Source of the DNA: Macrolepiota albuminosa
Lineage: Eukaryota; Basidiomycota; Agaricomycetes; Agaricales; Agaricaceae
Length of the DNA stretch: 64,000 bases
Direction: 5' to 3'
Assembly: GCA_027475525.1 (NCBI GenBank)
Contig: JAMWFC010000106.1
Location: 124,001-188,000 of the forward strand
Notes under the pieces: generated by a model
Told to the model about the DNA's origin: nothing
The model's database searches: none
What the model saw: the letters and a program-made list of their open reading frames with translations, nothing else
Position numbers and translations under genes: made by a program
In this document: one piece after another, positions 40,398 through 50,562 of the stretch
How positions within the stretch are numbered: the stretch's first letter is position 1
Layout of the letters: every line of letters begins with the position of its first letter

Positions 40398-43300
40398 GAC
40401 TTCCTCAAGCATGTGGAGGACATGTGGGAGAAGTGGAGATTGGCAGTAAAGAAGAGAGCAAAAGTCGATGATGCAACCTTCTACACTACTCTCATGTTGT
40501 TACTACTAGAATCCTGGAATGCTGTGGTAGCAGAATGTTACACCATGAAAGAGACAAAAGATGTGGTAGCAGCACTCACTATACATTGGAATCATCTTGT
40601 CCTACAGAAGCAGAAAGCAGGAATATCTACAACAGCCCTGCAAGCACAAGCAAAGCCAAAGCTGATTTGTGTAAACCCAAACTGCAAAAAGATGGGCCAT
40701 GCCATTGAAAATTGTTACTAGAAGGGAGGAGGAAAAGAGGGACAATTCCCACCTAATTTCTGCAACAGGTCAAAAACCCCTAGGACACCTTCAAGCAAAA
40801 GTGCACTAACCACCCCTCCTCCTATAGCAAAAGTAGCAACAACCACTGACTTACTGCCCAAAACACCACACGCCACATACACACTATCTGCTACCCTGCA
40901 GGATCAATCTGATGGACAGGGGCAGAAAGCACTGGTCAGATGGATGGGATCAAATGCCATGATCACTCCAGAGATACCCACCTATGCCAACTTGGGGGCG
41001 ACCAATCATTTTTTTGTGAACCATGAAGATTTCTTGGAGTATGAGGAGCTGGACACCTCAATGGAAGGCCATGCAGTGCCCAGAAAAGCCTGGTTTTGCC
41101 TAGTAGGCTGAGAGACAGTGAAAAGGACCTGCTATATGCCCCTAGGAGTATCCAAACTGCTTTTCAAGAATGCCCTGCATGCACCTGAACTCACATTTAA
41201 TCTAATCTCAATGAACCATTTCAACAAAGCCAGTTTCAAGGTGGGTATTTGGAGGTGGTCAAGTCTCATTCCATGACCCACTGGGAAGGAAAATCCTGCA
41301 TGGGAAAGGTGAGGGTGGCATGTACCTCTTAAGTCCTCTCCATAGCCAGAAGAAGACCAGTGCTCTCATTGCCAAGTCCCAGCTGAAGCCAACCACTCTC
41401 GAGGTCTGGCATAGATATTTCAGCCATGCTAGCATTAAAACTATCAAAAATGTTTTGGCCACAACTTAGTTGACGGTTTGGTGATCAGAGATGAACTTAG
41501 CACACTGGGTCTATGCAAAGATTGCATATATAGGAAGCATGCAGCAAGACCCTACAATGCTGACATTAAACCAGAAAGCCTGCCAAATAAGCACATCCAC
41601 ATCGACCTATGGGGACCCACAAGCATTGTATCTTTGGAGAGAGCAATGTACATGATGATTGCAGTAGATAGAGACACTTCCAATATGTCAGGATTCTTCT
41701 TGGCATGGAAGGATGCAATGACAACCCTAGCAGCATTTACCTCATATCACACTGAGTCAGAATGGCAGACTGGGCAGAAACTCCATGAGATCCATGTTGA
41801 TGCAGGACAGAAATGGATAAATGAAGCATGGACAACATATCTTGGCACACATAGTATAATCCTCAGAATTACGACTCCCTATGTGCATGCTCAGAACGGT
41901 GTGGCAAAAAGGGCAAACTGCACTATCCTCAATAGGATACTGTCAGGGGACTCCTCATTTCTTCCTTTTCTCACTCCTTGTCTCTTCACTCTCCCTTCAT
42001 TCATTCTCTTATTTCTTCTGACATTATTTCATTTTACTGTTTCTATTCTTTCAACACTATCTGTTAGTACTACTCTCAGCCCTTGAGGTGCTCTGGTTCT
42101 TTAGCTACCATTCAGACAAGTGTGGGCCCTTCAGCACTGCTTCCAGATTGCTTATATAAGCCAGAGTTTGCCTTTCTGACTTCTAAAGTCCGGAGTTTTC
42201 CTGCCTTGTTTACACAGTTGTTTGGTTAGTCAATTTTCGAGTTTTTAAGGTTTTGTTGTACTGTACAGTTGTTTCCCATGCTTCAGAAGCCCCAGAAGCA
42301 TCCAACCTGGCATAGGGAATCCCTAAACTTGTTCTCTTTGAATCTCCCTCTGCCAGGTGAGTAGTTATTATGATATTGTCAGTACATACTCTAATACACT
42401 TTGGATCTCCCTCTGCCAGCTGTGTGACTGAGCCACAGCCTCTAGAGAGGTACGCTTTATGCTCATAGAGAGTGAACTGCCTAAAAACTTGTGGGCTGAG
42501 GCAGCCACAATGCAAATCTACACAAGAAACTTACTTCCATCTTTGTGTCATCTGGGGATTATCCCTGAAGAGGCATAGACAAGCTGGCAGCAGAGAGTTG
42601 ATCATGTGAGGCCTTGGGGGTGTTTAGCATGAGCGAAGGTACCAACTGAGTTGGTGAGATCAAAACTGGACCCATGGTCAGTGAAGACTCATCTTGTGGG
42701 CTATGCAAACAGCAGATATTGGTTGTACAATGCTAGGTCCCAGACTATTGTGACATCACATGACATCATCTTTGAGGAGGGGACTGGGCACAGGTCACTC
42801 ACTGTTCTAGATGAACCAGACGAGCAACAACAGCCCCCATCTCCGATGTAGCAGTAGCCAGACAACAGCTACCAACTATCCTTTCCACAGGCTAGCCTGT
42901 CGCACCACAAATCTGGCCAGATAATGGCCTGCTGCACCCAGACCCCACCCCTACAATAGAACTCCCAGGAGACTGCTGAATCCTCACACCAGGCCTACTG
43001 ACCCAGACCCAGCAACAACCCATACAGCCCCTAAGGTGCTCATCTCAGCTGACAAGGCCTATGCCAGCCCTCATTGCTGCAAGAGACACTATCCAGAGGG
43101 AAACTGCTGCATGCAGTCAAGGGGAGGAATGGGCTATGGGCAATGACCTTCCAACTGCCCTGATGGTGGGAGGCCTATATACATTTCTGACAGAGGGTGA
43201 GGATATGAGTGCCCTCAAGACCTTATGGTGAAGCTATGAGACAACTGGACCTTTGGTGGCCCCTGATGGAAGAAGAGCTGAAGATGATGAAAGATCAAGG

Positions 43301-44782
43301 CGTGTTTGAGTTGGTGGATGAGAGGTCAGTTCCAAGGAGGAAAATGTAGTGGGGTTTAGATGGGTGTACACTAATAAATTCACAGCTGAGGGCAAAGTGG
43401 TGAGAAGGAAGGCACAAGTTGTGGCAAAGGGTTTCTCCCATGTTGCAGGCAAGAACTTCAATGAAACTTACATAGTGGTTGTCCAACTTGAGTTTTTGTG
43501 CATGTCCACAGCCATTGTGGCCCAGGAAGGTCTAGAGATTTGGCAGGTGGATTTTGTCTCTGCCTATCTGAACAGCATACTGGAGCATGAGGTATGCATG
43601 CACCTGCCACCTGGTTTTCTGGGGGGAGAGGGGAAGCTAGCATGACTCTGTAAAACCATTTATGGCCTTATGCAAGGTGGTTTCAACTGGTACTGGACTT
43701 TGGATGGGGAATACACAGAACTGGGCTATAAGAAATTGAGGGCTGGCCCATGCATGCACTTGAGGAAGATAGGATCTGAAGTAATGATCACAAATATGTT
43801 TAACCATGATACATTTGGACTATCTTTGACTACACAGGGTGCAGATCTGGTGAAAAAGCAACTTACATGTATTTAAGAAGTTAAAAACCTAGGAAAGCCA
43901 ATGTTTATCCTAGGAATAGCTATTGAGCAAGATTGAAACACCAGCTCAATTTCTCTATCCCAGAAGGCATACCTCACATGCATTGTTGAACAGTTCAACA
44001 TGACAGAATGCAATCCCTGATACATGCCACTGTCATTAGGAATCATCCTCACAGCCAACATGGCCCCAAAAAGCAATGTGGAGCAACTATTTATGCAAGA
44101 CAAGCCATATAGACAACTCTTAGGTGTGCTGATGTGGGCCCAGGCAGCCACTCAGCCAGACTTATCTTTTGCAATCACTCTACTCACACATTTCCAGTTG
44201 AACCCAGGCCCTGCCCATTGGAAGGCACTTCTCCACATCCTAGCTTACATCAAAGGCACACTCAACTACAAAATCCTATATTCCAAGGAGCTGGGAGGGT
44301 CTACCAAACCATTGGGATAGATCAATGTGGACTATGGAGGAAACATTGACACTAGGCAGTCAACATCTGGATATGTGTTCCTCATGGCAGGCAGACCAGT
44401 CTCCTGGAGCTCCAAGCACCAGCAAACGGTGGCATTGTCAACAACTGAAGCTGAGTACATGGCAATGATGTGGGGCTCACAACAGGCTTTGTGGATGCAC
44501 AACTTCCTTCTGGAAATAAACATGGCACAGCCACTACTGGCAACCATCATGGTCGACAATAACTCTTCTATTGCACTCCCCAGTCTACAAAAGGTCAGTC
44601 TCATGCCAAGCACATCAATATCAGGCACCATTACAATTTGGGAGTGCATCCAGGAGGGGGACATTGAGGTTATCCATGTACCCTCCTCTGAGAACATCGC
44701 TGACATCTGTACCAAACCTTTGCCTCACGCGACTCACAATTACCTCACTTCTCTTATGGGCATCAAACATATTGACGGTTGA
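40398..44782 (+). pseudogene. Copia-3 gag-pol, broken
   Basis: Gag continues from 40403 (FLKHVEDMWEKW) to a zinc knuckle CVNPNCKKMGHAIENC (near 40680) that ends in a stop. Protease traces lie near 40985 (NLGATNHFF). The integrase at 41478-41940 (HIDLWGP, VAKRANCTILNR) is interrupted by the 0.45-kb repeat and resumes at 42449 (MLIESELPKNLWAEA). The RT at 43230-43900 has GFRWVYTNKF, VVAKGFSHVAGKNF, WQVDFVSAYLNS and KTIYGLMQGG. RNase H at 44327-44782 has DTRQSTSGYVFLM, ALSTTEAEYMAM and DNNSSIAL, and ends SSENIADICTKPLP. Several stops and frameshifts are present. The 5' LTR was not found. Confidence 0.88.
41941..42448 (+). repeat. 0.5-kb dispersed repeat, copy with intron-like insert
   Basis: It begins TGTCAGGGGACTCC and interrupts the Copia-3 integrase. 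Flanks GATAC (41936-41940) and GGTAC (42449-42453) may be a target duplication with one mismatch. At 42357-42419 it has 63 nt (GTGAGT to CTGCCAG) absent from the copy at 20892-21336. The 20 nt before this insert are repeated at its end. Confidence 0.8.
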
Positions 44783-44797
44783 ACAAGTCAAGGGGAG

Positions 44798-45190
44798 TGT
44801 TGAGCAAGCGACTCATTCAACCAACAGCTCAACATCCAAGACTGTAATTATCATTTGTTTATTTTTCTTATTGCACTTACCTCTTTCGGTGGCATAAGCC
44901 ACATTACACAAATGATCAGTATTTACCAGTCTTTGTTTTCTTTTCTCTTTTTTTTTTCGTAGACACAAACAATCAGCCCTCAGTCAACTACATCTTTTGT
45001 GAGTGACTGAGGGTGAGTCACCTTTATCCTACTTACAGAAATATTTACTCATATGACCTGTAGAATAACCGTACTGTTCTACAGGTAAATTAATATATTA
45101 ATCAACTACATATTTTGTGAGTGACTGAGGAATACCTGTACTGTTCTACACAGGTGAGTAACAATGAAATCTTGACTTAATTCATGCAGG
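44798..45190 (+). repeat. Copia-3 3' LTR
   Basis: It follows a polypurine tract (AAGGGGAG) and begins TGTTGAGC. A pyrimidine run (near 44950) leads to CCCTCAG, then B 44984-45012, the intron-like stretch 45013-45063 (GTGAGT to CCTGTAG), A 45064-45084, spacer 45085-45101, and joined B plus A 45102-45153, followed by another GTGAGT. The 3' end of the LTR is not defined. Confidence 0.75.
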
Positions 45191-45633
45191 AAACTGGAGT
45201 TCAATGTAAGAAGTTTTATGGGTAAGTGTAGGTGTGCACTTTTGTCAGTTGTGTACATAGGTGGGTTGGCATGTCTAGTTGAGCCTGTTCACAGTCACGT
45301 CAATGCAAACGGTGGTGATGTTTCAACTTAAAAAATTGAAGATGACTGGCATATCTTTGCTTTCTGATTTGAACAGGCAACCAAGAGATTCTCTGTCAGA
45401 CTTTCAAAGCCCACATGAAAGCCGCAAAGGTATTCTGCCATGTGGGATCTCTGTCTTACCTACATCGAATCATGGTGTTCAGGGTTTTGATTGACCACGA
45501 AGATCAACTTGTGTTGTACCTGATGAATTGGCTGGTTACAAACGCGGCGTTTGTGGATTACAATGCTAAGTCCGTGAATCGCCGTGATTACCGGATAATG
45601 GCCGGGATTACACATGTTTGGTGTCATGTCTCC

Positions 45634-47096
45634 GCCGTCCGCACCGCCTTCACCAAAGCCCGAAAGGGCGGCTTCAAGGACACCTACCCCGAGCATCTCC
45701 TCTCCCACGTCCTCCGCGCTGCATACGCCTCGGCCAGCCTGGATCCCAAGCTTATTGATGACATCAGTGTGGGTAACGTCCTTCCGCCGGGTGGAGGCGC
45801 CAACGCCGCCCGCATGGCCGCGCTTCATGCAGGTATTCCGGAGACGACCAGCTTGAACACGGTCAACCGCCAGTGCTCGAGCGGGCTTACAAGTGTCAAC
45901 CAGATTGCAAATCAGATCAAGGCTGGTGAGATCAACATTGGAACTGGTGCGTTTTATCTTTTCCCTCCAGAATTCGCGTGTTGATCCCTCCATTTAGGCG
46001 CCGGCGTCGAAAGCATGACCATGGGCTACGGACCCTCAAGCATGCCCTCCTCCTTTTCCCCTGAAGTCGTCACCAACCCACTCGCCGAAGACTGTCTCCC
46101 CCCCATGGGTCTCACCTCCGAAGCCGTTGCGAACGACTTCTCCGTCTCCCGTGCAGACCAAGACGCATTCGCAGCCGCCTCCTTCCAAAAAGCCAGTGCT
46201 GCCCAAAAAGCCGGTAAATTCAAATCCGAGATCCTTCCTGTAAAAGCCACGATACTTGTCAAGAACAAGAACGGCGACGAGGAGGAGAAGGAGTTGATTG
46301 TGGATGCTGATGATGGGATCAGGGACGGCGTGACAAAGGAGAGTTTGGCCAAGTTGAAGCCGGCGTTTGCGAAGGATGGCACGACACATGCGGGCAATGC
46401 GAGTCAAGTTAGTGATGGTGCCGCTGCGGTGTTGCTTGCACGACGTGATGTCGCCGAGAGACTTGGATTGCCGATCAAGGGCAAGTTTGTATTTGCAGCG
46501 ACGGTCGGTGTCCCGCCTAGAATTATGGGTGTTGGTCCGGCATATGCTATTCCAAAGGTGCGCAATCCTACTTCATTATTCTTGTGCTTAGCGCCACTCA
46601 TGCAATTTTCTTCGATAGGTTCTTGAAGAGACGGGTCTCACGAAAGATGACGTCGATTTCTTTGAAATTAACGAGGCCTTCGCGAGCCAGGCTGTTTATA
46701 GTATCCGAGCGCTTGGTATCCCCTTTGAGAAGGTCAACGTGCACGGTGGCGCAATTGCTATCGGACATCCATTGGGTTGCAGTGAGTATCTTCACTTATT
46801 GTCCTTTACGCTTCTTTCTCTTCCCACCTTTTTCACCCTGTGAATTTCTTTATCTATATCAATGATCCTGACACGTCGCACTTCTAAAATTACTCATTCT
46901 GCCGCGAAACCCTTGCACTTCTTTGTTATCTCATCATCCTCTGACATCGGCTGATCACACCGTGTCTCCAGCCGGTGCACGCCAAATTGCGACAGGCCTC
47001 AACATCGCGAAGCAGTATGGCGCACGCGTCTTTGTTACTTCAATGTGTATCGGTAGTGGGATGGGTATGGCGGCCGTCTTTGTTAGCGAACAGTAG
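45634..47096 (+). pseudogene. 3-ketoacyl-CoA thiolase, 5'-truncated copy
   Basis: Exon 1 (to 45946) lacks the TATA box, leader, start codon and first 25 codons. Exons 45998-46557, 46619-46781 and 46972-47096 have the same lengths as in copy 1 (560, 163, 125 nt) and the same splice sites. All catalytic residues remain ([20 protein letters not shown]) and no internal stop is seen. An in-frame ATG upstream (MAGITHVWCHVSAVRT, 45598) could start a protein with a different N-terminus if a promoter is present. It reads RTAFTKARKGG where copy 1 has [12 protein letters not shown] is the usual residue in the family. It may be a recent pseudogene or an altered gene. Confidence 0.85.
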
Positions 47097-47327
47097 TTTT
47101 TCCCTTGTTTCCTTGCTTTCATTTATATTCTGGGATTGCTTATTAGATCTACATTCCTTTATGTAAAGAAATTTTGTTAAATGTTCTATGTGGTTCTGTA
47201 CTTCGATAGCCAGATTGGATTGATGAATGCCGCCGAGTGCGTGCGAATCTAGTCGAAGTACTCCACAATAATGTACTATTTCGAGAGGATGCTAATCATC
47301 AATTCTAAATATCCCGGAGTTTTTCGG

Positions 47328-47481
47328 TACTGACTCGAGCTTGAGGGTTGTCCACATAGCTTCGCAGTTATGGATCATCTCCAATTCTCCAGCAAGCGCT
47401 GGAGTACTGACTCGAGCTTGAGGGTTGTCCACATAGCTTCGCAGTTATGGATCATCTCCAATTCTCCAGCAAGCGCTGGAG
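47328..47481. repeat. exact 77-bp tandem duplication (likely assembly artefact)
   Basis: Second copy starts at 47405. It lies downstream of the truncated thiolase copy. Confidence 0.9.
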
Positions 47482-47775
47482 ATTAAATCGCTGCTACCTC
47501 CTGCTTCCCCTTGACTAACTTAGGGATCAACTGATGCAAGGGGAGATTAAATGGTTGCTACCTCCTGCTACCCCTTTACTAATTTACGGATCCACTGATG
47601 CAAGGGAGATCAAATCGCTGCTATCTCCTGCTTCCCCTTTACTAACTTAGAGATCAAGGGAGATTAAATGGCTGCCACCTCCTGCCTCCCCTTGACTAAC
47701 TTAGGGATCAAATGATGCAAGGGAGATCAAATGGTTGCTTTCTCCTGCTTCCCCTTAGCCCGCTGCGGTTAGGGG
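47460..47775 (+). repeat. minisatellite, copy 2
   Basis: The same 55-70 bp units as at 11870-12190, in the same order. Confidence 0.75.
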
Positions 47776-47950
47776 CATCAAAGGGGATGGGCCGCTGCGA
47801 CGCACGGCGAGACCGAGGTCTACGCGGCTGGGTGTTATGGGAGGCGACGTGGCAGTGCCAGTGTGACAGCGCTAGCGTGACGTGCCAGCGCGGCAATACA
47901 GTGCAGGCTAGCTCACGACATAGGGAGAAATCGAGACCGTATTTGTGTGT

Positions 47951-48115
47951 ATATCGGTATATAGATTGTACGTATTGCTGTCCGTAAGCATAATTCGAAA
48001 AAAATAGTCCGTAAATGTATAAAAAAAAACGTATCGGTATATAGATTGTACGTATTGCTGTAAGCATAATTCGAAAAAAATAGTCCGTAAATGTATAAAA
48101 AAAAACGTATAAATT
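47951..48115. repeat. two 76-80 bp tandem units, AT-rich
   Basis: TATCGGTATATAG starts at 47952 and 48032, period 80. The second unit lacks four bases. Unlike the 77-bp duplications it has another period and internal indels, so it may be a real tandem repeat. Confidence 0.7.
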
Positions 48116-48589
48116 CGAAAATTGTAATGTTCATTTATCTTCGTCGTCCCTGTACGCGTAGAACGTGTTGACGTCGACACGACCGCCGTACAAGAGCAGG
48201 TACATCCCTGTGCGACGCGGCTTCGAGTTCCTGGCCTGTAAAGAGGTTCTATATGGCGTAACACGCTAAAAACAGGCAACGAACCTGATCTTGCCTGTTG
48301 AATAGCTTAACCCTCCCCATCATCTCCTTGCAGCACGTGAATGCTCGAATAACGAGCGCGTGCGCTGACCTAGCCGTATGTTAGTCATATAGAGCCAAAA
48401 AAAAAGGCACAAAGGTACGTACTTCATACCCTGAACCACACCAGTCCCTTTGCCTTCACTTTTTTCGAATTTATTCAACGAGTCGTCGTCGACAGACCGG
48501 GAAACAGCGTGGGAGGATTCATCGGAAGTCGACAAGTGATTCATGGACGGTGTTAGGGCGAAAATGACGTTTAATGTGTAGAGTTCAGC

Positions 48590-49175
48590 TTGAGCAAGGT
48601 TGAGCAATGTCTGGCACAGTGTGACGGTCTGCGTCACGCGTAACAACACTTATACGCATCAGCGTCGCTCGCCTTGGCTCTTGAACAGCCAACGTTGGCC
48701 CCCCTCGTCGTCCTTGGAGCGTCCGCACGCGAGGTGAAGAGGTTCTTCATGACCTAAAATCGAAATTGTGAGTTCAATGTCTGGCACGCCGTGATGGTCC
48801 GAATCACGCGTGACAGCCACTAATACGCATCAGCGTCGCTCGCGTTGGCTTTTAGACAGCCTACGTTTGGCCCACTTGTCGTCCTTGAAGCGTCCGCACG
48901 TGAGTTGCATATGTTATTAATATCCTAGAATAGAAATAATCAGTTCAGGGTGCGGATAAAAGTCCTACGTAACAGTTGACGACGAAACCCCGCCCGGGCA
49001 TCCGCGTCGCTCCCGTTAGCTTGTCATTAGCCCCCGCGTCGTCCTTGGAGCATACGCACGCGAGCTGGGGCTTTAATGCACGTACTGTAGTCGAAATGGT
49101 GAGTTCGGGTGCCGTTAACAAGTCCGACGCAGCCTTTCCTCATAAATACCCGCCCACGCATCAGTAGTGGGAAAG
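48590..49175. repeat. satellite-like tandem repeat, period about 171 bp
   Basis: Three to four diverged units share GCATCAGCGTCGCTCGC at 48656 and 48827, a variant at 48998 and a trace at 49158 (spacing 171, 171 and 160). CGTCGTCCTTGGAGCGTCCGC is another shared block. No ORF spans it. Confidence 0.65.
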
Positions 49176-50562
49176 GTTCTCGTTGTTCAGGCAGCAGGTG
49201 GCAAACGGGAGAGGGTAGGTTTGTTGTCCATGATAGATATATTTCGAGTGTCCTGTAAATCCCGAGGAGTGCGTGATAATAGCATTCGAATCGTCGTGCT
49301 TCAAACTCGTGTACATAGAGCGTATTGTGATATATTTCCTGTCATGGTCAAGGGTCAGGAGGTCGTCGTTTCCAGGTCGTCGTTTCCAAGAGCGTGTACA
49401 GAGGTTGGTACAAGAATTGAGCCTTCTGAGAGAATATAATGTAGTAAGATGAGTTGTCACCAGTGCCAGTCTGGACGCCGAAGGTATGGCTGGGATGATG
49501 CAAAGCAGTGAATTCTACAGGCTCTAGCACAGATTTAGCACCAAGAGGATGGTCCTGGCCATACCCAAGGGTTATGCGCGGTTCTACAGCTCTAGCACAG
49601 ATTTAACACCCAGATGATGGTTTTGGCCATACCTACGCTTTTTACCGTCATAATTTGCCAATGTTAAATAGAAACCAACTTGTGTAAATGGTTTTCTTCT
49701 CTGCTGCATTCTGGAACAGAGATGGAGAGTAGAATATTGAAGGCAAGAAATAGAAACGGTGACTCCGATCCCTCGACATCTAGTAGGATAATTAAGAATA
49801 TACATATGTTAGTTATTGAAGAAATGGAAGGGACAACCTCGAACCTCTGTCAACATCGAATTGGGGCTTTTCATTTTTCGTCTGAATCGGGTCTGATGAG
49901 ACCCTGTTGAGTTTCTACTCGTAATTCAGCGGATAAAACGGTATCGTGGGTAGATAAGCTGTGTCGCCTGCTTCGCCGCGGTGCAGGCGGAATACGAATG
50001 CGTCTGTGGGGGGAAGGGGAAGTGAGTAAGTTTTTATTTTTCTTAGATGGGTGAGACGTAGGATATTCAACCACCAGCTTCAAAGCTTACATTCAGCTGT
50101 AATCCAACGACGTCAATGCTATCAAACATGGAAAGAATCAATAAGAACGAACTGTACCGTAGTACTGGACACGTAGAGCCCTTCATCTATATGCTGGCTT
50201 TACCCACATTTGGGATTGGCTGCATATGACCCGCCAGTGGGACTATATGGATTTCTTAGAACATATAATCGTGCGGGTGGAGGAGACATACCTAGCACTT
50301 TGAATGCCAGCAACGCATGCTTGAGACTCCATGGCTGACAAACGATACTGCTCACGGTTACATGGAGATTGCCGCAGAGCTGTCATGTCACGTTATCTAA
50401 AATCTTCCTTCTAGAATAATCCGCTGGTTCCAGAAACATGTTCCATCAGAAAGTGCCAGGTCGTAGCTCCAGCAGCGGATGACAAATGAATGTGTATGTT
50501 TATCGTTGTTGTATGATTCGTGTTTGATTGTTCAAATCCGTTCTTGTTCTTCAATTGTCACC
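49176..50562. other. no gene recognised; upstream region of the JmjC gene
   Basis: Only short ORFs without known motifs. A TTCTACAGCTCTAGCACAGA-like block occurs twice (about 49512 and 49580). No TATA box close to the JmjC start is obvious. Confidence 0.4.

Larger units (their letters stand above)
45257..47781 (+). repeat. segmental duplication, copy 2 (thiolase locus)
   Basis: It matches 9248-12195. It lacks the solo LTR (empty site near 45288) and about 171 bp from the promoter to codon 25 of the thiolase gene. It has a 77-bp duplication at 47328. Confidence 0.9.

Noticed and set aside
47951..48115. Tandem repeat considered as another 77-bp artefact
   Set aside because: The period is 80 and the second unit has an internal 4-bp deletion, unlike the 18 exact cases.
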